DNA of 64,000 nucleotides from Lactobacillus sp. ESL0680 (lineage in GTDB: Bacteria > Bacillota > Bacilli > Lactobacillales > Lactobacillaceae): NCBI RefSeq assembly GCF_029392855.1, contig NZ_CP113945.1, positions 558,001-622,000 of the forward strand. Direction: 5' to 3'. Both the position numbers and the translations under genes were made by a program. This document shows, piece by piece, positions 47,252-55,779 of this stretch (the stretch's first letter is position 1; every line of letters starts with the position of its first letter). The notes beneath the pieces were generated by a model. The model was not told the DNA's origin. It saw only the letters and a list, made by a program, of their open reading frames with translations, and made no database searches.

Positions 47252-47274
47252 TTTACAAAAAAATTTCAAACTCT

Positions 47275-47305
47275 TTTGCGTATGTAGATTTAGAGCACAC
47301 GCAAA
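47275..47305 (+). promoter_or_regulatory. Hairpin overlapping the comGA ribosome binding site
   Basis: TTTGCGT (47275-47281) is complementary to ACGCAAA (47299-47305), which runs into the AAAGGAGG site of comGA. Folding would partly cover the site. A sigma-type competence box was not recognised upstream. Confidence 0.35.
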
Positions 47306-47316
47306 GGAGGTTTTTT

Positions 47317-48291
47317 ATGCGGATTAAAGAAACAGTTACCTGTTTGATTGAAGAAGCAATTGCTAATCATGCCAGTGACATGTTCTTTTTGGTACGTGGT
47401 CAAGAAATGCTGGTTAATTCGCGGACAATAACAGGCATTAATGAGCAGGCAAAATTTACTCTGAATGAAGGCAAGGAGATTATTAACTACCTCAAATACG
47501 GTGCGCAAATGGATATTGCGGAACACCGTCGACCACAAGTTGGCGCATTAACGTATGATTATCAGGACGAAAAATATTATTTGCGTTTATCGAGTGTTGG
47601 CGACTTTGCTGGTTGTGAATCTTTGGTATTGCGAATTATTTATCAGGTACAGGCAGGACAGTATTTTTTGCCTGAGCAAATCGAACAATTAAAAAGCTTA
47701 ACAAAAAGGCGCGGATTGGTTGTTACTAGTGGACCAACTGGTTCTGGTAAGACGACTACGATGTATAAATTGGCGCAAGCTGTTGGTCAAAAGCAAATGG
47801 TGATGACAATTGAAGATCCTGTTGAAATTCACCAACCAGCCTTTTTGCAGACGCAGGTTAATGATGAAGCGGAGATTAGTTATGCTCGTTTATTGGAGGC
47901 AGCCTTACGCCACCGGCCCGATATTCTAATTATTGGGGAAATTCGTAATGCCCAAACAGCACGACTAGCAGTTGATGCTGCATTGAGTGGGCACCTAGTT
48001 TTTGCAACTGTTCATGCTAAGAGTACATTGCAGACAATTTCCCGATTAGAAAGCCTGCAGATTAATCAAAATGAGTTGAGTAACTGCCTAACTGCCGTTT
48101 CTTATCAGCGGTTGCTCCCGACCAAAACCGGTTTTTCATGCTTACTTGATATTGCCAGCGGACAAGTTCTGCAAGACAGTATCCGTCAAAGGCAGCGTGG
48201 TAATTTTGTAAGTTGGGCAGATAATTTAATGAAATTAAAGCAGCGAGGTGAAATTAGTACGCCGATATATGAACAATTTCAAGAAGGATAA
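47317..48291 (+). CDS. comGA: Competence pseudopilus assembly ATPase ComGA
   Basis: A 324-residue cytoplasmic traffic ATPase of the GspE/PilB type. Walker A is GPTGSGKTT at 139-147, an Asp box-like region follows (TIEDPVEIH), and Walker B is in PDILIIGEIRN (201-211). It powers assembly of the pseudopilus that pulls DNA to the membrane during transformation. It is the first gene of a seven-gene operon and has a very strong AAAGGAGG site. The frame overlaps comGB. Confidence 0.93.
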   Translation: MRIKETVTCLIEEAIANHASDMFFLVRGQEMLVNSRTITGINEQAKFTLNEGKEIINYLKYGAQMDIAEHRRPQVGALTYDYQDEKYYLRLSSVGDFAGCESLVLRIIYQVQAGQYFLPEQIEQLKSLTKRRGLVVTSGPTGSGKTTTMYKLAQAVGQKQMVMTIEDPVEIHQPAFLQTQVNDEAEISYARLLEAALRHRPDILIIGEIRNAQTARLAVDAALSGHLVFATVHAKSTLQTISRLESLQINQNELSNCLTAVSYQRLLPTKTGFSCLLDIASGQVLQDSIRQRQRGNFVSWADNLMKLKQRGEISTPIYEQFQEG

Positions 48292-49261
48292 GCTGACGGG
48301 ACAAGAACAACTGGCGTTTCTTGATTATTTACAAAATAGTCTTGCTAATGGTTTTGCTCTTAATACAAGTTTGGAATTAATGCCAATTTTATGGCCCAAA
48401 CGCCGGAAAGTATTAGCTAGCTTGAACCAAAGAATGACTTTAGGCGCTGATTTGGGTCAGGAAATGTGGCATTTAGGTTTTAGCAAAACAATTGCGGCGC
48501 AAGTTGACCTGGCAATGGAGCAAGGAAATTTGCCTGATTGCTTATCACAGCTGGCTACCTTAAATCGTTTAAAAAATGAACAAATTAAAAAGTTAAAAAC
48601 AGAAATGTCCTACCCAATCGTGCTAGCTGTAATGATGATAAGTCTGCTTGTCTTTATGCAGACTTTTGTCTCAAACCAGTTTGCGTCTTCTAATGAGCAT
48701 ACGGGAGATGTGATGCTGGTTGGTTTATTAGGCCTAGGTCTATTGTTTTTATATTATTTTACGCAGGTTTTAACACTTTTGCGCAAACAAGATTATCATT
48801 CGCTAAAAAGATTAGTACATTACCCCATTATTGGCTCGGCGGTCAAATTATACGTCAATTATTTACTGGTTTATGATATTGGCTTGCTGGTTGCCAGTGG
48901 CTTTTCACTGCAAAAGATGTGTCAGTATGCGGCTAATCAGGAACCAGGGTCACTGCAACAATTTATTGGGGTTAAGGTAAACCGGCAATTGGCTAAGGGC
49001 AAGAACTTATCGCAAATTATTAAGCAGGAGATATTTTTACCGAACGAATTAGTAATCTTACTTGAGACAGGATCAACTAAGGGCGATTTGGGCAAGAGTT
49101 GCCTGCTGCTTGGGCAAACCTTGTTTACTGACTTAACTAGTAAAATCGAAAAGTTAATTGTTAATGTTCAGCCAGTCTGCTTTATTTTGATTGGATTGTG
49201 CATTATCGGGATGTATCTAAAATTGCTGCTGCCTATGTATGCGATGATGCAGCAGATTTAA
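48269..49261 (+). CDS. comGB: Competence pseudopilus membrane platform ComGB
   Basis: A 330-residue integral membrane protein of the GspF/PilC family, with about three strong hydrophobic segments (MMISLLVFMQTFV, VGLLGLGLLFLYYF and one near the C-terminus). The two halves show the typical internal similarity, each starting with a leucine-rich cytoplasmic helical domain. It is the inner-membrane platform on which ComGA acts. The start is set at ATG 48269, inside the end of comGA; GTG 48248 is an alternative. It is part of the comG operon. Confidence 0.88.
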   Translation: MNNFKKDKLTGQEQLAFLDYLQNSLANGFALNTSLELMPILWPKRRKVLASLNQRMTLGADLGQEMWHLGFSKTIAAQVDLAMEQGNLPDCLSQLATLNRLKNEQIKKLKTEMSYPIVLAVMMISLLVFMQTFVSNQFASSNEHTGDVMLVGLLGLGLLFLYYFTQVLTLLRKQDYHSLKRLVHYPIIGSAVKLYVNYLLVYDIGLLVASGFSLQKMCQYAANQEPGSLQQFIGVKVNRQLAKGKNLSQIIKQEIFLPNELVILLETGSTKGDLGKSCLLLGQTLFTDLTSKIEKLIVNVQPVCFILIGLCIIGMYLKLLLPMYAMMQQI

Positions 49262-49275
49262 GGAGGTTATTAATA

Positions 49276-49623
49276 ATGAAGAAAAAGTTTAAACAATATT
49301 TATTGAATATTCTAGCCAAATCACGTAAGATGCAGGGCTTCACGTTAATTGAAATGGTCGTGGTTATTGCCATTATTGTGCTGCTGCTTTTAATTATCGC
49401 GCCTAATTTGACTAGGCAAAAACAGAGTGCCGCTGAGCGAACCGAAGATGCTTTTAAAACAACACTGCAAACGCAAGCTGACCTTTATGAAGAAGATAAG
49501 GACAGGAAGGGCAAAGATATTACTTTCCAGAATATGTTTGAAGATGGTTATTTGACCAAAAATCAGCTGGACAAGTCTAAAAATTATACGGTAACTGATG
49601 GTGTGGTTGAAAAGGGCAATTAA
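49276..49623 (+). CDS. comGC: Major competence pseudopilin ComGC
   Basis: A 115-residue prepilin. The cleavage and methylation motif GFTLIEM is followed by a hydrophobic helix (VVVIAIIVLLLLIIAPNL). The prepilin peptidase would cut after the glycine, and the subunit would polymerise into the transformation pilus. The start is ATG 49276 after AGGAGG; longer versions of the frame do not have this site. The C-terminal tail is charged. Confidence 0.93.
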   Translation: MKKKFKQYLLNILAKSRKMQGFTLIEMVVVIAIIVLLLLIIAPNLTRQKQSAAERTEDAFKTTLQTQADLYEEDKDRKGKDITFQNMFEDGYLTKNQLDKSKNYTVTDGVVEKGN

Positions 49624-50035
49624 AGTAAAATTAGGTAGCTTTACCTTAGTTGAAATGATTGTGTGCTTAGCAATTGCGTTAAGCTTGGTGATGCTTGGAA
49701 CTGTTGAAATTACTTCATATCGTGAACAACTAATTCTGAATAACACTGCCAAGGAAGTTAAGAGTTCTATCGAGCAAGCAGCACGGTTTAGTATAATTAA
49801 GCATGAGGCAGTTACAATGATGTATGAACCGCAAACAAAGAAAATTGTCTTTATTGGTGGTGGCTTTTCACAACAGATACAAATTGCACCAACAATTACC
49901 GTCTTTGGTTTACATGGCAGAACTGTGATTACGGCTAATGGGACGCTGGCCCCACAAACGATTACTATTAATGATGGCCATCATTCACAAAAAATAAAGA
50001 TACAAATGCAGTGGGGACGGGCAATTGATGAATAA
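49598..50035 (+). CDS. comGD: Minor pseudopilin ComGD
   Basis: A protein of about 145 residues with the prepilin motif SFTLVEM and a hydrophobic helix (IVCLAIALSLVMLGTVEI). It is a minor component of the pseudopilus, important for its assembly. The start codon is uncertain: ATG 49598 overlaps the end of comGC, and GTG 49601 or TTG 49607 would also serve. The residue before the Phe is Ser where many prepilins have Gly, which is worth noting for processing. Confidence 0.85.
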   Translation: MVWLKRAIKVKLGSFTLVEMIVCLAIALSLVMLGTVEITSYREQLILNNTAKEVKSSIEQAARFSIIKHEAVTMMYEPQTKKIVFIGGGFSQQIQIAPTITVFGLHGRTVITANGTLAPQTITINDGHHSQKIKIQMQWGRAIDE

Positions 50036-50303
50036 ATTTCGCTTAAAAGGCTTTTTACTGGCAGAAAGTATGGTGGCACTTGTTTTGGCGATAATGGGTG
50101 TGTCAATGATTGCACTAATTGTGGGTGCCAGCCGAGTAACTGAACGTCAAATCGAGTTAAAGACTGATCGTGCTTATGCTTGGCACGCATTGAAAGAAAA
50201 TGATTTAAGTAAAATCATGGTCCACAATCGAATTTATCAACCAGCAGGAGCAACAAGCGTCTATGATACAACGGATAAAAAGACTTATGAAGTTAAAAAA
50301 TAG
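50028..50303 (+). CDS. comGE: Minor pseudopilin ComGE
   Basis: A 91-residue protein with a prepilin-like start (LKGFLLAESM) and one hydrophobic helix (VALVLAIMGVSMIALIVGA). Position in the operon, overlap with comGD and size fit ComGE. The start is ATG 50028, with TTG 50025 as an alternative. Sequence conservation in this family is low, so the name rests on order and motif. Confidence 0.78.
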   Translation: MNKFRLKGFLLAESMVALVLAIMGVSMIALIVGASRVTERQIELKTDRAYAWHALKENDLSKIMVHNRIYQPAGATSVYDTTDKKTYEVKK

Positions 50304-50784
50304 GGGCTTTATGCTAGCTGAAGCGATGTTTGCCGTTTTGATAACATTATTAGTTGTCTTGATGCTGCAAAATTTGTTAAAAAACATGACTTTGGCCAAT
50401 AAGGCGGAGCACCGTACTGATGATGTAGTCTTTTCTTATGTCCAATTTAATCGCTTTTTACATGATCGCCATACTAAATTGGCCTATGTTGATGTGGCAA
50501 ATTCCACTTCAAAAAAGGCACAAATTGTAAAAGTAGACCAAGATAATAACGAAACGATTTATTTGTTAACTTTTTATAAGAATATGATTCGGGCAACAAC
50601 TCCAGAAGGTGGACATATGCCGCTGTTATTGAATGTTAGTCAGTCTAACTTTGTTACCCGTTCAGGACAGCTTAGGATCAACGTGACAGAAGATGATGGT
50701 CGCAAATCGGAATTATATTTTAAATTGGCCAAGCAGCCGGAAAAGAAAGCAAAAAATGAACAAACTAAAAAAGCAAAAAGTTAA
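50287..50784 (+). CDS. comGF: Competence protein ComGF
   Basis: A 165-residue protein with an N-terminal prepilin-like segment (NRGFMLAEAM) and a hydrophobic helix (VLITLLVVLMLQNLL), then a soluble domain. It overlaps comGE by 17 bases. The start is set at ATG 50287, and ATG 50263 is possible. ComGF proteins are minor pilus components required for DNA binding at the cell surface. Confidence 0.82.
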   Translation: MKLKNRGFMLAEAMFAVLITLLVVLMLQNLLKNMTLANKAEHRTDDVVFSYVQFNRFLHDRHTKLAYVDVANSTSKKAQIVKVDQDNNETIYLLTFYKNMIRATTPEGGHMPLLLNVSQSNFVTRSGQLRINVTEDDGRKSELYFKLAKQPEKKAKNEQTKKAKS

Positions 50785-50914
50785 GGCTAGTGCATTACTT
50801 AGCAGTGTCTTGGTATTGACTACTTGTCTATTATTTTTGCAATTTTATCAAGAAGTTTATCGAGTAAGTATGAAAAATGACTTGTTATTAATTGAATATC
50901 TAGTCAACAATTGA
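50756..50914 (+). CDS. comGG: ComGG-like small protein
   Basis: A 52-residue protein beginning MNKLKKQKVKASALLSSVLV, with one hydrophobic helix and a short polar tail. It overlaps the end of comGF and closes the operon, the place of ComGG. It is shorter than ComGG of Bacillus and lacks a clear prepilin motif, so the name depends on position. It may be a reduced version of that gene. Confidence 0.6.
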   Translation: MNKLKKQKVKASALLSSVLVLTTCLLFLQFYQEVYRVSMKNDLLLIEYLVNN

Positions 50915-50973
50915 TTTGCTTGCACGAATAACCTTGTTTCTATTAAAATGGAAGTAGATAAGGGGAATTAAGC

Positions 50974-51978
50974 ATGGATAAAATTGAAGAACTTTTTAAT
51001 AAATTTTTGGACTGTGTTAACTGTTTACAGGATGCCTTAAATGTTTCTTTTGGTGAGGCCTTAACTGAAACCTTCGATAATCTTGAAACAGGTAAGATTA
51101 AGGTGGAGATGGGAGCTCCTGACAAGGAGACTGTTGCCAAGTTAAGCCAAAAATATGCGGCATTGGATTACGAGCATTTGTCCCAAAAAGATAAGGTACA
51201 AATCTTTACCTATTTGGTATTGAAAGCAATTAATGAGGATGAGCTGGATGTTAATCAGATGCCTACACCTCCAGCAATTGCGACAATTATTGCAATGCTA
51301 ATGAAAAAATTACTGCCGACAGATAAGGAATTGACGGTTGTTGATCCAGCTGTTGGTACTGGTAGTTTACTTTATGAAGTCATTAATCAGTTAAGAATGG
51401 CTAACCATTCTAAGCTAAATTATGAATTAGTTGGCATTGATAATGATGAAGAAGTGCTAAACTTCGCGGATGTTGGCGCCCATTTGAATGGCATTAAGAT
51501 TGACTTGTATTGCCAAGATGCTCTTAGTCCGTGGCTAATTGAGAATCCAGAAGCAGTAGTCAGCGATTTGCCAATTGGTTATTATCCAATTGATGATAAT
51601 GCCGCTAATTTTGCGACAAAGGCTGAAAAGGGTCACTCTTTTGCGCATCTTTTGTTTATTGAGCAAATTATTAAAAATCTGCAGCCTGGTGGTTATGCCT
51701 TTTTAGTTGTGCCGAAATCAATTCTTTCTGGCAAGGTAGGGGCTGATTTTATGCCGTGGCTTGCCGAAAAGGTTTTTTTGCGGGCAATTGTAGAGCTGCC
51801 TGACAAGATGTTTCAGAATAAGTTTAACCAAAAGTCAATCTTGGTATTTCAAAATCATGGTACAGGAATTAGCAGCAGCGAGGTCTTGCTCACAAAGTTA
51901 GACTCAATTAAGGAGCAAGAAGAGCTAATTAAGCTTAATGTCAAGCTAAATGAGTGGTATACTAATAACATTCATTAA
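50974..51978 (+). CDS. Class I SAM-dependent methyltransferase, YtxK-like
   Basis: A 334-residue protein with motif I VVDPAVGTGSLL (122-133), an acidic residue after strand two (LVGIDNDEEVL) and the motif IV position reading SDLPIGYYP (197-205). It resembles N6-adenine methyltransferases of restriction systems, but motif IV is not the usual NPPY and no specificity or restriction gene is present. Relatives sit between comG and ackA in many Firmicutes. Target unknown. The start is ATG 50974 after AGGGG. Confidence 0.8.
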   Translation: MDKIEELFNKFLDCVNCLQDALNVSFGEALTETFDNLETGKIKVEMGAPDKETVAKLSQKYAALDYEHLSQKDKVQIFTYLVLKAINEDELDVNQMPTPPAIATIIAMLMKKLLPTDKELTVVDPAVGTGSLLYEVINQLRMANHSKLNYELVGIDNDEEVLNFADVGAHLNGIKIDLYCQDALSPWLIENPEAVVSDLPIGYYPIDDNAANFATKAEKGHSFAHLLFIEQIIKNLQPGGYAFLVVPKSILSGKVGADFMPWLAEKVFLRAIVELPDKMFQNKFNQKSILVFQNHGTGISSSEVLLTKLDSIKEQEELIKLNVKLNEWYTNNIH

Positions 51979-52022
51979 TTTGTGAAAAATTACAAAGTTA
52001 CATGTATGGAGGAATTTTATTT

Positions 52023-53207
52023 ATGAAAAAAGTTTTAGCAATTAACTCAGGTAGTTCTTCTTTTAAGTATAAGTTGTTTGCTTTACCAGAAGAAAACGTA
52101 TTAGCAGAAGGTCTTGCTGATCGTGTAGGGATTGATGGTTCATCATTTGAAATCAAATTAGCTAATGGTGAAAAGCATAAGGAAGAAGTAGCTATTCCAG
52201 ATCAAGAAACTGCTGTCAACTTACTGCTTAAAGCATTGGAAGAATACAAAGTAATTGACGACTTAAGCGAAATTGTTGGTGTTGGTCACCGTGTTGTTGC
52301 TGGTGGGGAAGCATTCTCTGACTCAGTTATTGTTGACAAGGATAAATTACAAACTATTTATGACTTGAAAGAATATGCACCATTACACAACCCAGCTGAA
52401 GGTAAGGGAATTGAAGCATTCATGAAATTGCTCCCAGAAGTACCAGAAGTTGCTGTTTTTGATACCTCATTCCACCAAACTTTGGATCCAGTACACTACA
52501 TGTACTCAATTCCTTATAAATATTACCAAGAATATGGCGTTCGTAAGTACGGTGCTCACGGTACTTCAGTTCGTTACATTGTTGGTCGTGCCGCTGAAAT
52601 GCTTGGTAAAGACGCCAAAGATTTGAAGATGGTTGTTTGTCACTTAGGTTCAGGTGCTTCAGTTACTGCAGTTAAGAACGGTAAGTCTTATGATACTTCA
52701 ATGGGCTTCACACCAATCGCAGGTATCACAATGGGTACACGTTCAGGTGATGTTGATCCTTCAGTTTTGCAATACATTATGAACAAAGACAACATTGATA
52801 TTAACCAAATGATTAGCATTTTGAATGACAAGTCAGGTTTACTTGGTATTTCTGAAATCTCTTCAGATATGCGTGATTTGGAAAATAATGCTGATAAGAA
52901 GGCTGGCCTAGCTCGTGAAATCTTTATTGATCGTGTAGTTCAATATGTTGGTTCTTACGTTGCTGAAATGGGCGGCGTTGATGCAATTGTCTTCACTGCC
53001 GGTGTTGGTGAACATGATAGCAGTGTTCGTGAAAATGTAATGAAGGCCTTTGAATTTATCGGTTTGGACCCTGACTTTGAAGCTAACAAGTCTAATGGTG
53101 AGAAGTTCATCTCTAAAGACGGCTCAAAGGTTAAGGCAATGATTATCCCGACTGACGAAGAATTGATGATTGAACGTGATGTTGTTCGTTTAGCTCACTT
53201 GAACTAA
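52023..53207 (+). CDS. ackA: Acetate kinase
   Basis: A 394-residue enzyme making acetate and ATP from acetyl-phosphate. It begins MKKVLAINSGSSSFKYKLF, the acetate kinase signature, and has FDTSFHQTL, CHLGSGASVTAV and TAGVGEHDSSVRE. The start is ATG 52023, with GGAGG about 9 bases upstream; the frame extends seven codons further without a site. It gives ATP at the end of heterofermentative or mixed-acid metabolism. The tmRNA gene lies immediately downstream. Confidence 0.97.
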   Translation: MKKVLAINSGSSSFKYKLFALPEENVLAEGLADRVGIDGSSFEIKLANGEKHKEEVAIPDQETAVNLLLKALEEYKVIDDLSEIVGVGHRVVAGGEAFSDSVIVDKDKLQTIYDLKEYAPLHNPAEGKGIEAFMKLLPEVPEVAVFDTSFHQTLDPVHYMYSIPYKYYQEYGVRKYGAHGTSVRYIVGRAAEMLGKDAKDLKMVVCHLGSGASVTAVKNGKSYDTSMGFTPIAGITMGTRSGDVDPSVLQYIMNKDNIDINQMISILNDKSGLLGISEISSDMRDLENNADKKAGLAREIFIDRVVQYVGSYVAEMGGVDAIVFTAGVGEHDSSVRENVMKAFEFIGLDPDFEANKSNGEKFISKDGSKVKAMIIPTDEELMIERDVVRLAHLN

Positions 53208-53245
53208 TTAATTGAACTTTTTTAATCGTATATCGATGTGAATTA

Positions 53246-53254
53246 TGCTATAAT
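53246..53254 (+). promoter_or_regulatory. Extended -10 promoter of the tmRNA gene
   Basis: TGC followed by TATAAT (53249-53254) ends 13 bases before the mature 5' end. The -35 box is poor, as is common for extended -10 promoters. Confidence 0.7.
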
Positions 53255-53267
53255 TAGAGAGTCTCAG

Positions 53268-53632
53268 GGGGATGTTTTGGGATTCGACAGGCGTAGATTC
53301 GCATTGACTGCGGTTTGTAGGTCACGTCTACATTAAAACGTCACAGAACTTTAACTGCAAATAAAGAAAATTCTTACGCATTAGCTGCTTAATTTAGCGC
53401 TTATGCCTTGCCTAGTACTGGATTACTCACGTCTAGTAATAGGTATCAAATTAGTGAGTTACGTTTAACTACCTCATCTGAATAGTTAAAAAGAGTCCTA
53501 AGCAGGTTAGCTAGTTCATCCTAGCCCTGTTATATGGCGTTTTGGACTAGCGAAGTTCAAGTAATATAACTATGATCGTAGAGGTCAGTGACGGAATGCG
53601 TTTGGACAGGGGTTCAATTCCCCTCATCTCCA
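53268..53632 (+). ncRNA. ssrA: Transfer-messenger RNA (tmRNA)
   Basis: The 365-base RNA rescues stalled ribosomes. The 5' end GGGGATG pairs with CATCTCC near the 3' end (53625-53631), and a TTCAATT T-loop on a 5-bp stem (53608-53624) completes the tRNA-like part. The tag frame starts at GCA 53357 and encodes ANKENSYALAA, then TAA at 53390. The 3' CCA is not encoded. A hairpin terminator follows. Confidence 0.97.
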
Positions 53633-53644
53633 TTAGTGAAGCTA

Positions 53645-53680
53645 TAAAGCCTATTAAATCAATATTTGATAGGCTTTTTG
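53645..53680 (+). terminator. Terminator of the tmRNA gene
   Basis: AAAGCCTAT and ATAGGCTTT arms flank an AT-rich loop and end in T. Confidence 0.8.
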
Positions 53681-53691
53681 CTTGCCCTTGA

Positions 53692-53969
53692 TACAATAAA
53701 CAGGAAAAAACACAAATTGATAAAATTCAAAGTCATGGCTTAGAAATTGCTATTCGGTTAGAATGGGTTAAAAAGTTAGACCAGAATTTGTATGAAATTC
53801 GTTCTAAAGTTAGTTCTAATATTCAGAGAGCAGTGTATTTTCATGTTGAGGATAATCAATATATGATACTCATGGGTTTACTAAGAAAACTCAGAAGACA
53901 CCTAAACGTGAAATTGAACATGCCAAGGTAATCAGAGCTGAGTATTGGCATGAAAAGGAGGGTAAGTAA
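53692..53969 (+). pseudogene. Broken HigB/RelE-type toxin gene
   Basis: Two frames together give a phage Gp49-like (HigB) toxin. The first encodes IDKIQSHGLEIAIRLEWVKK, then LYEIRSKV and AVYFHVEDNQYMIL. After about 53869 the next frame continues HGFTKKTQKTPKREIEHAK. The join needs one missing base. The 5' end is also cut: a stop lies at 53689 and there is no start site. The intact antitoxin follows one base later. Confidence 0.8.
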
Positions 53970-53970
53970 T

Positions 53971-54255
53971 ATGAGAAAAGACGCTGTTACAGATGTAGAT
54001 GACATTTTTGCTAAGTATGAAAAAAATCCTGAATTTAAAAAGGCTTATGAAGCTGAATCCAATAAATTAGAAAGTGCGATTGTTGTTCGTCAAGAACGTG
54101 ATAAGTTTGGTTGGACACAGCAAGAACTGGCTGACAAAGCAGGAGTACCGCAATCAACTATTGCTAGAATCGAAAATGGCGCTAACACCAGTATTGATAC
54201 CATGTCAAAGATTGGTAGCGCCTTTGGCAAAATGGTTAAAATTAGTTTTGCTTAG
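53971..54255 (+). CDS. HigA/Xre-type antitoxin, helix-turn-helix
   Basis: A 94-residue protein with an Xre-type helix-turn-helix: GWTQQELADKAGVPQSTIARIENG (near residues 48-71). It is the usual partner of Gp49-like toxins, encoded after the toxin. The start is ATG 53971 after AAAGGAGGG. Its own toxin is frameshifted, so it now has no active partner here. It may still act as a repressor of its promoter. Confidence 0.85.
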   Translation: MRKDAVTDVDDIFAKYEKNPEFKKAYEAESNKLESAIVVRQERDKFGWTQQELADKAGVPQSTIARIENGANTSIDTMSKIGSAFGKMVKISFA

Positions 54256-54275
54256 TTAATAAAATATTGAATATA

Positions 54276-54305
54276 AAAAGCGATCTTAATAAGGTCGCTT
54301 TTTGT
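54276..54305. terminator. Terminator between antitoxin and SLAP genes
   Basis: AAAAGCGATCTT and AAGGTCGCTTTTT pair, with one G-U, around a short loop. It may serve both convergent genes. Confidence 0.8.
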
Positions 54306-54313
54306 TTAGTGAA

Positions 54314-54910
54314 TTAATTAAATTGTATTGGGGCACCACCGTGCTCAATATTATCTTGCATTTGCTGACGTTCTTTAATTTGTGCAACTATAGCATTATG
54401 AAATTGGTTCATCATTGCTTGCATATTATGGCTATTATTGTTAGCTCTTAGTTGTTTAACGTAACTCATGTTGAGTTCAGCTGCGATTTCATTTTCAGCT
54501 TCTTGTCTTTGATCGCCTGTCATTTCTTCAGCTTTATACATCTGTTCAGTTAATGACCAGCCTTTATCATCAACTAAATGCTGAGACGTCCACGGAATAA
54601 AATTAGGGTCGTCATCTATAGACTTGGGGATAGCAGCACATTTAGTCTTAATATATTTGTTTTTGCCGATTCTATAGTATTCCTTTCCTTTAATGTATTT
54701 GGTGCTTGTTACTTCGATAGGTGCTCCTTTTTCAAGAGCATTGTTTTTAGTCTTTTTACCATGTTTGTTATAAATATATGCCTTCTTGGTAACGCTTATA
54801 TATAATGCGGCTTGCACGCTTGTAGCGGCTTCACTGGCAGCGATTGGTGCTGCTACACTTAAAAGTGAAACAGCAGCAATTCCTGTAAATAAAATTTTCC
54901 TAGTTTTCAT
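54314..54910 (-). CDS. Small secreted SLAP-domain protein
   Basis: A 198-residue protein with a signal peptide (ILFTGIAAVSLLSVAAPIAAS). One SLAP-type module follows (VTKKAYIYNKHGKKT to NKYIKT, residues 40-90). The second half is a charged helical region (EMTGDQRQEAENEIAAELN and MMNQFHNAIVAQIKERQQMQ) of unknown role. The SLAP module suggests attachment to wall polymers. The start is ATG 54910 after AGGAG. It belongs to a run of three secreted proteins on this strand. Confidence 0.72.
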   Translation of the reverse strand: MKTRKILFTGIAAVSLLSVAAPIAASEAATSVQAALYISVTKKAYIYNKHGKKTKNNALEKGAPIEVTSTKYIKGKEYYRIGKNKYIKTKCAAIPKSIDDDPNFIPWTSQHLVDDKGWSLTEQMYKAEEMTGDQRQEAENEIAAELNMSYVKQLRANNNSHNMQAMMNQFHNAIVAQIKERQQMQDNIEHGGAPIQFN

Positions 54911-54968
54911 AAACTTTTCTCCTAAAATCGCCTTAGGTTTGTAGTCACTGGCTTGGTGGACATAAAGC

Positions 54969-55754
54969 CTATTTTAATTTAAAGCTCAAGACTTTATTAT
55001 CGATCTGCAAACCTAGATTTGAGCTCTCAGAAATAATTATATTTGTATCATATATATTATCTTCACTTTGAGTGCCAGTTAATCTAATTTCGATATTTTT
55101 GCCAGGTTTTATCTGATTATCAGGATATGAATTAAAGGATATTGCTTGTTTTGTATAAGAAAGCTCAGCTTGAAGATATTTGTTAACTATATCAGAAGCT
55201 TTAACAGGCATATTAGATTTATTAGTAAAGGAACTATAAATATCAATCATATTAGTTCGTCTTGCAACTGATTCAATATTAAGTGTAGCGACATTCTTTA
55301 TATAAAATTTCTTGTTTACTAAAGCAACATCAAATTTCTTTAATTTTGTTTGTGCGGTTTGTTCTTGCTTCTTTTTACGTTGACTTCTTTGATAGTCAAT
55401 AAGTGGGACAAACCAATTAGCTTTTTTGTGAGGGTAAACCCAATTTCCATATTTACCAAAGAATGCCCAGTAATAATTCCATTGAGGATCAGCTAATATT
55501 TTTATATGAGTTCCTTTTTTTAAAACTTTGCTCTTACTTAAATAATGATTAATGCTATTTGGATACCAGGCTACTTTACGAATTGTAATTGGCTTGGTTG
55601 AAACAACCTTCATAGGCTTACCATCCCAATTATTCATGTTGAACCAAAATGAGTAGGAATAGTATTTTGATGCATTGACTTTTTGAATAGGAATAGTTAT
55701 GAACGAAACTCCTAAAAGTGTAATAACAGTTAGTGACAACCATCTTTTTTTCAT
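54969..55754 (-). CDS. Secreted protein with SH3/SLAP-like N-part and Ig-like C-part
   Basis: A 261-residue protein with a signal peptide (SLTVITLLGVSFITIPI). Residues 45-120 contain KVLKKGTHIKI and aromatic-rich strands, as in the neighbouring 119-residue protein, and resemble small SH3/SLAP-like wall-binding folds. A basic linker (RSQRKKKQEQ) leads to a C-terminal domain with a pattern of beta strands ending LQIDNKVLSFKLK, like DUF5067-type extracellular proteins. I do not recognise a precise family. The start is ATG 55754. Confidence 0.55.
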   Translation of the reverse strand: MKKRWLSLTVITLLGVSFITIPIQKVNASKYYSYSFWFNMNNWDGKPMKVVSTKPITIRKVAWYPNSINHYLSKSKVLKKGTHIKILADPQWNYYWAFFGKYGNWVYPHKKANWFVPLIDYQRSQRKKKQEQTAQTKLKKFDVALVNKKFYIKNVATLNIESVARRTNMIDIYSSFTNKSNMPVKASDIVNKYLQAELSYTKQAISFNSYPDNQIKPGKNIEIRLTGTQSEDNIYDTNIIISESSNLGLQIDNKVLSFKLK

Positions 55755-55779
55755 TTTTATACCTTCCTAATATGAAAAT

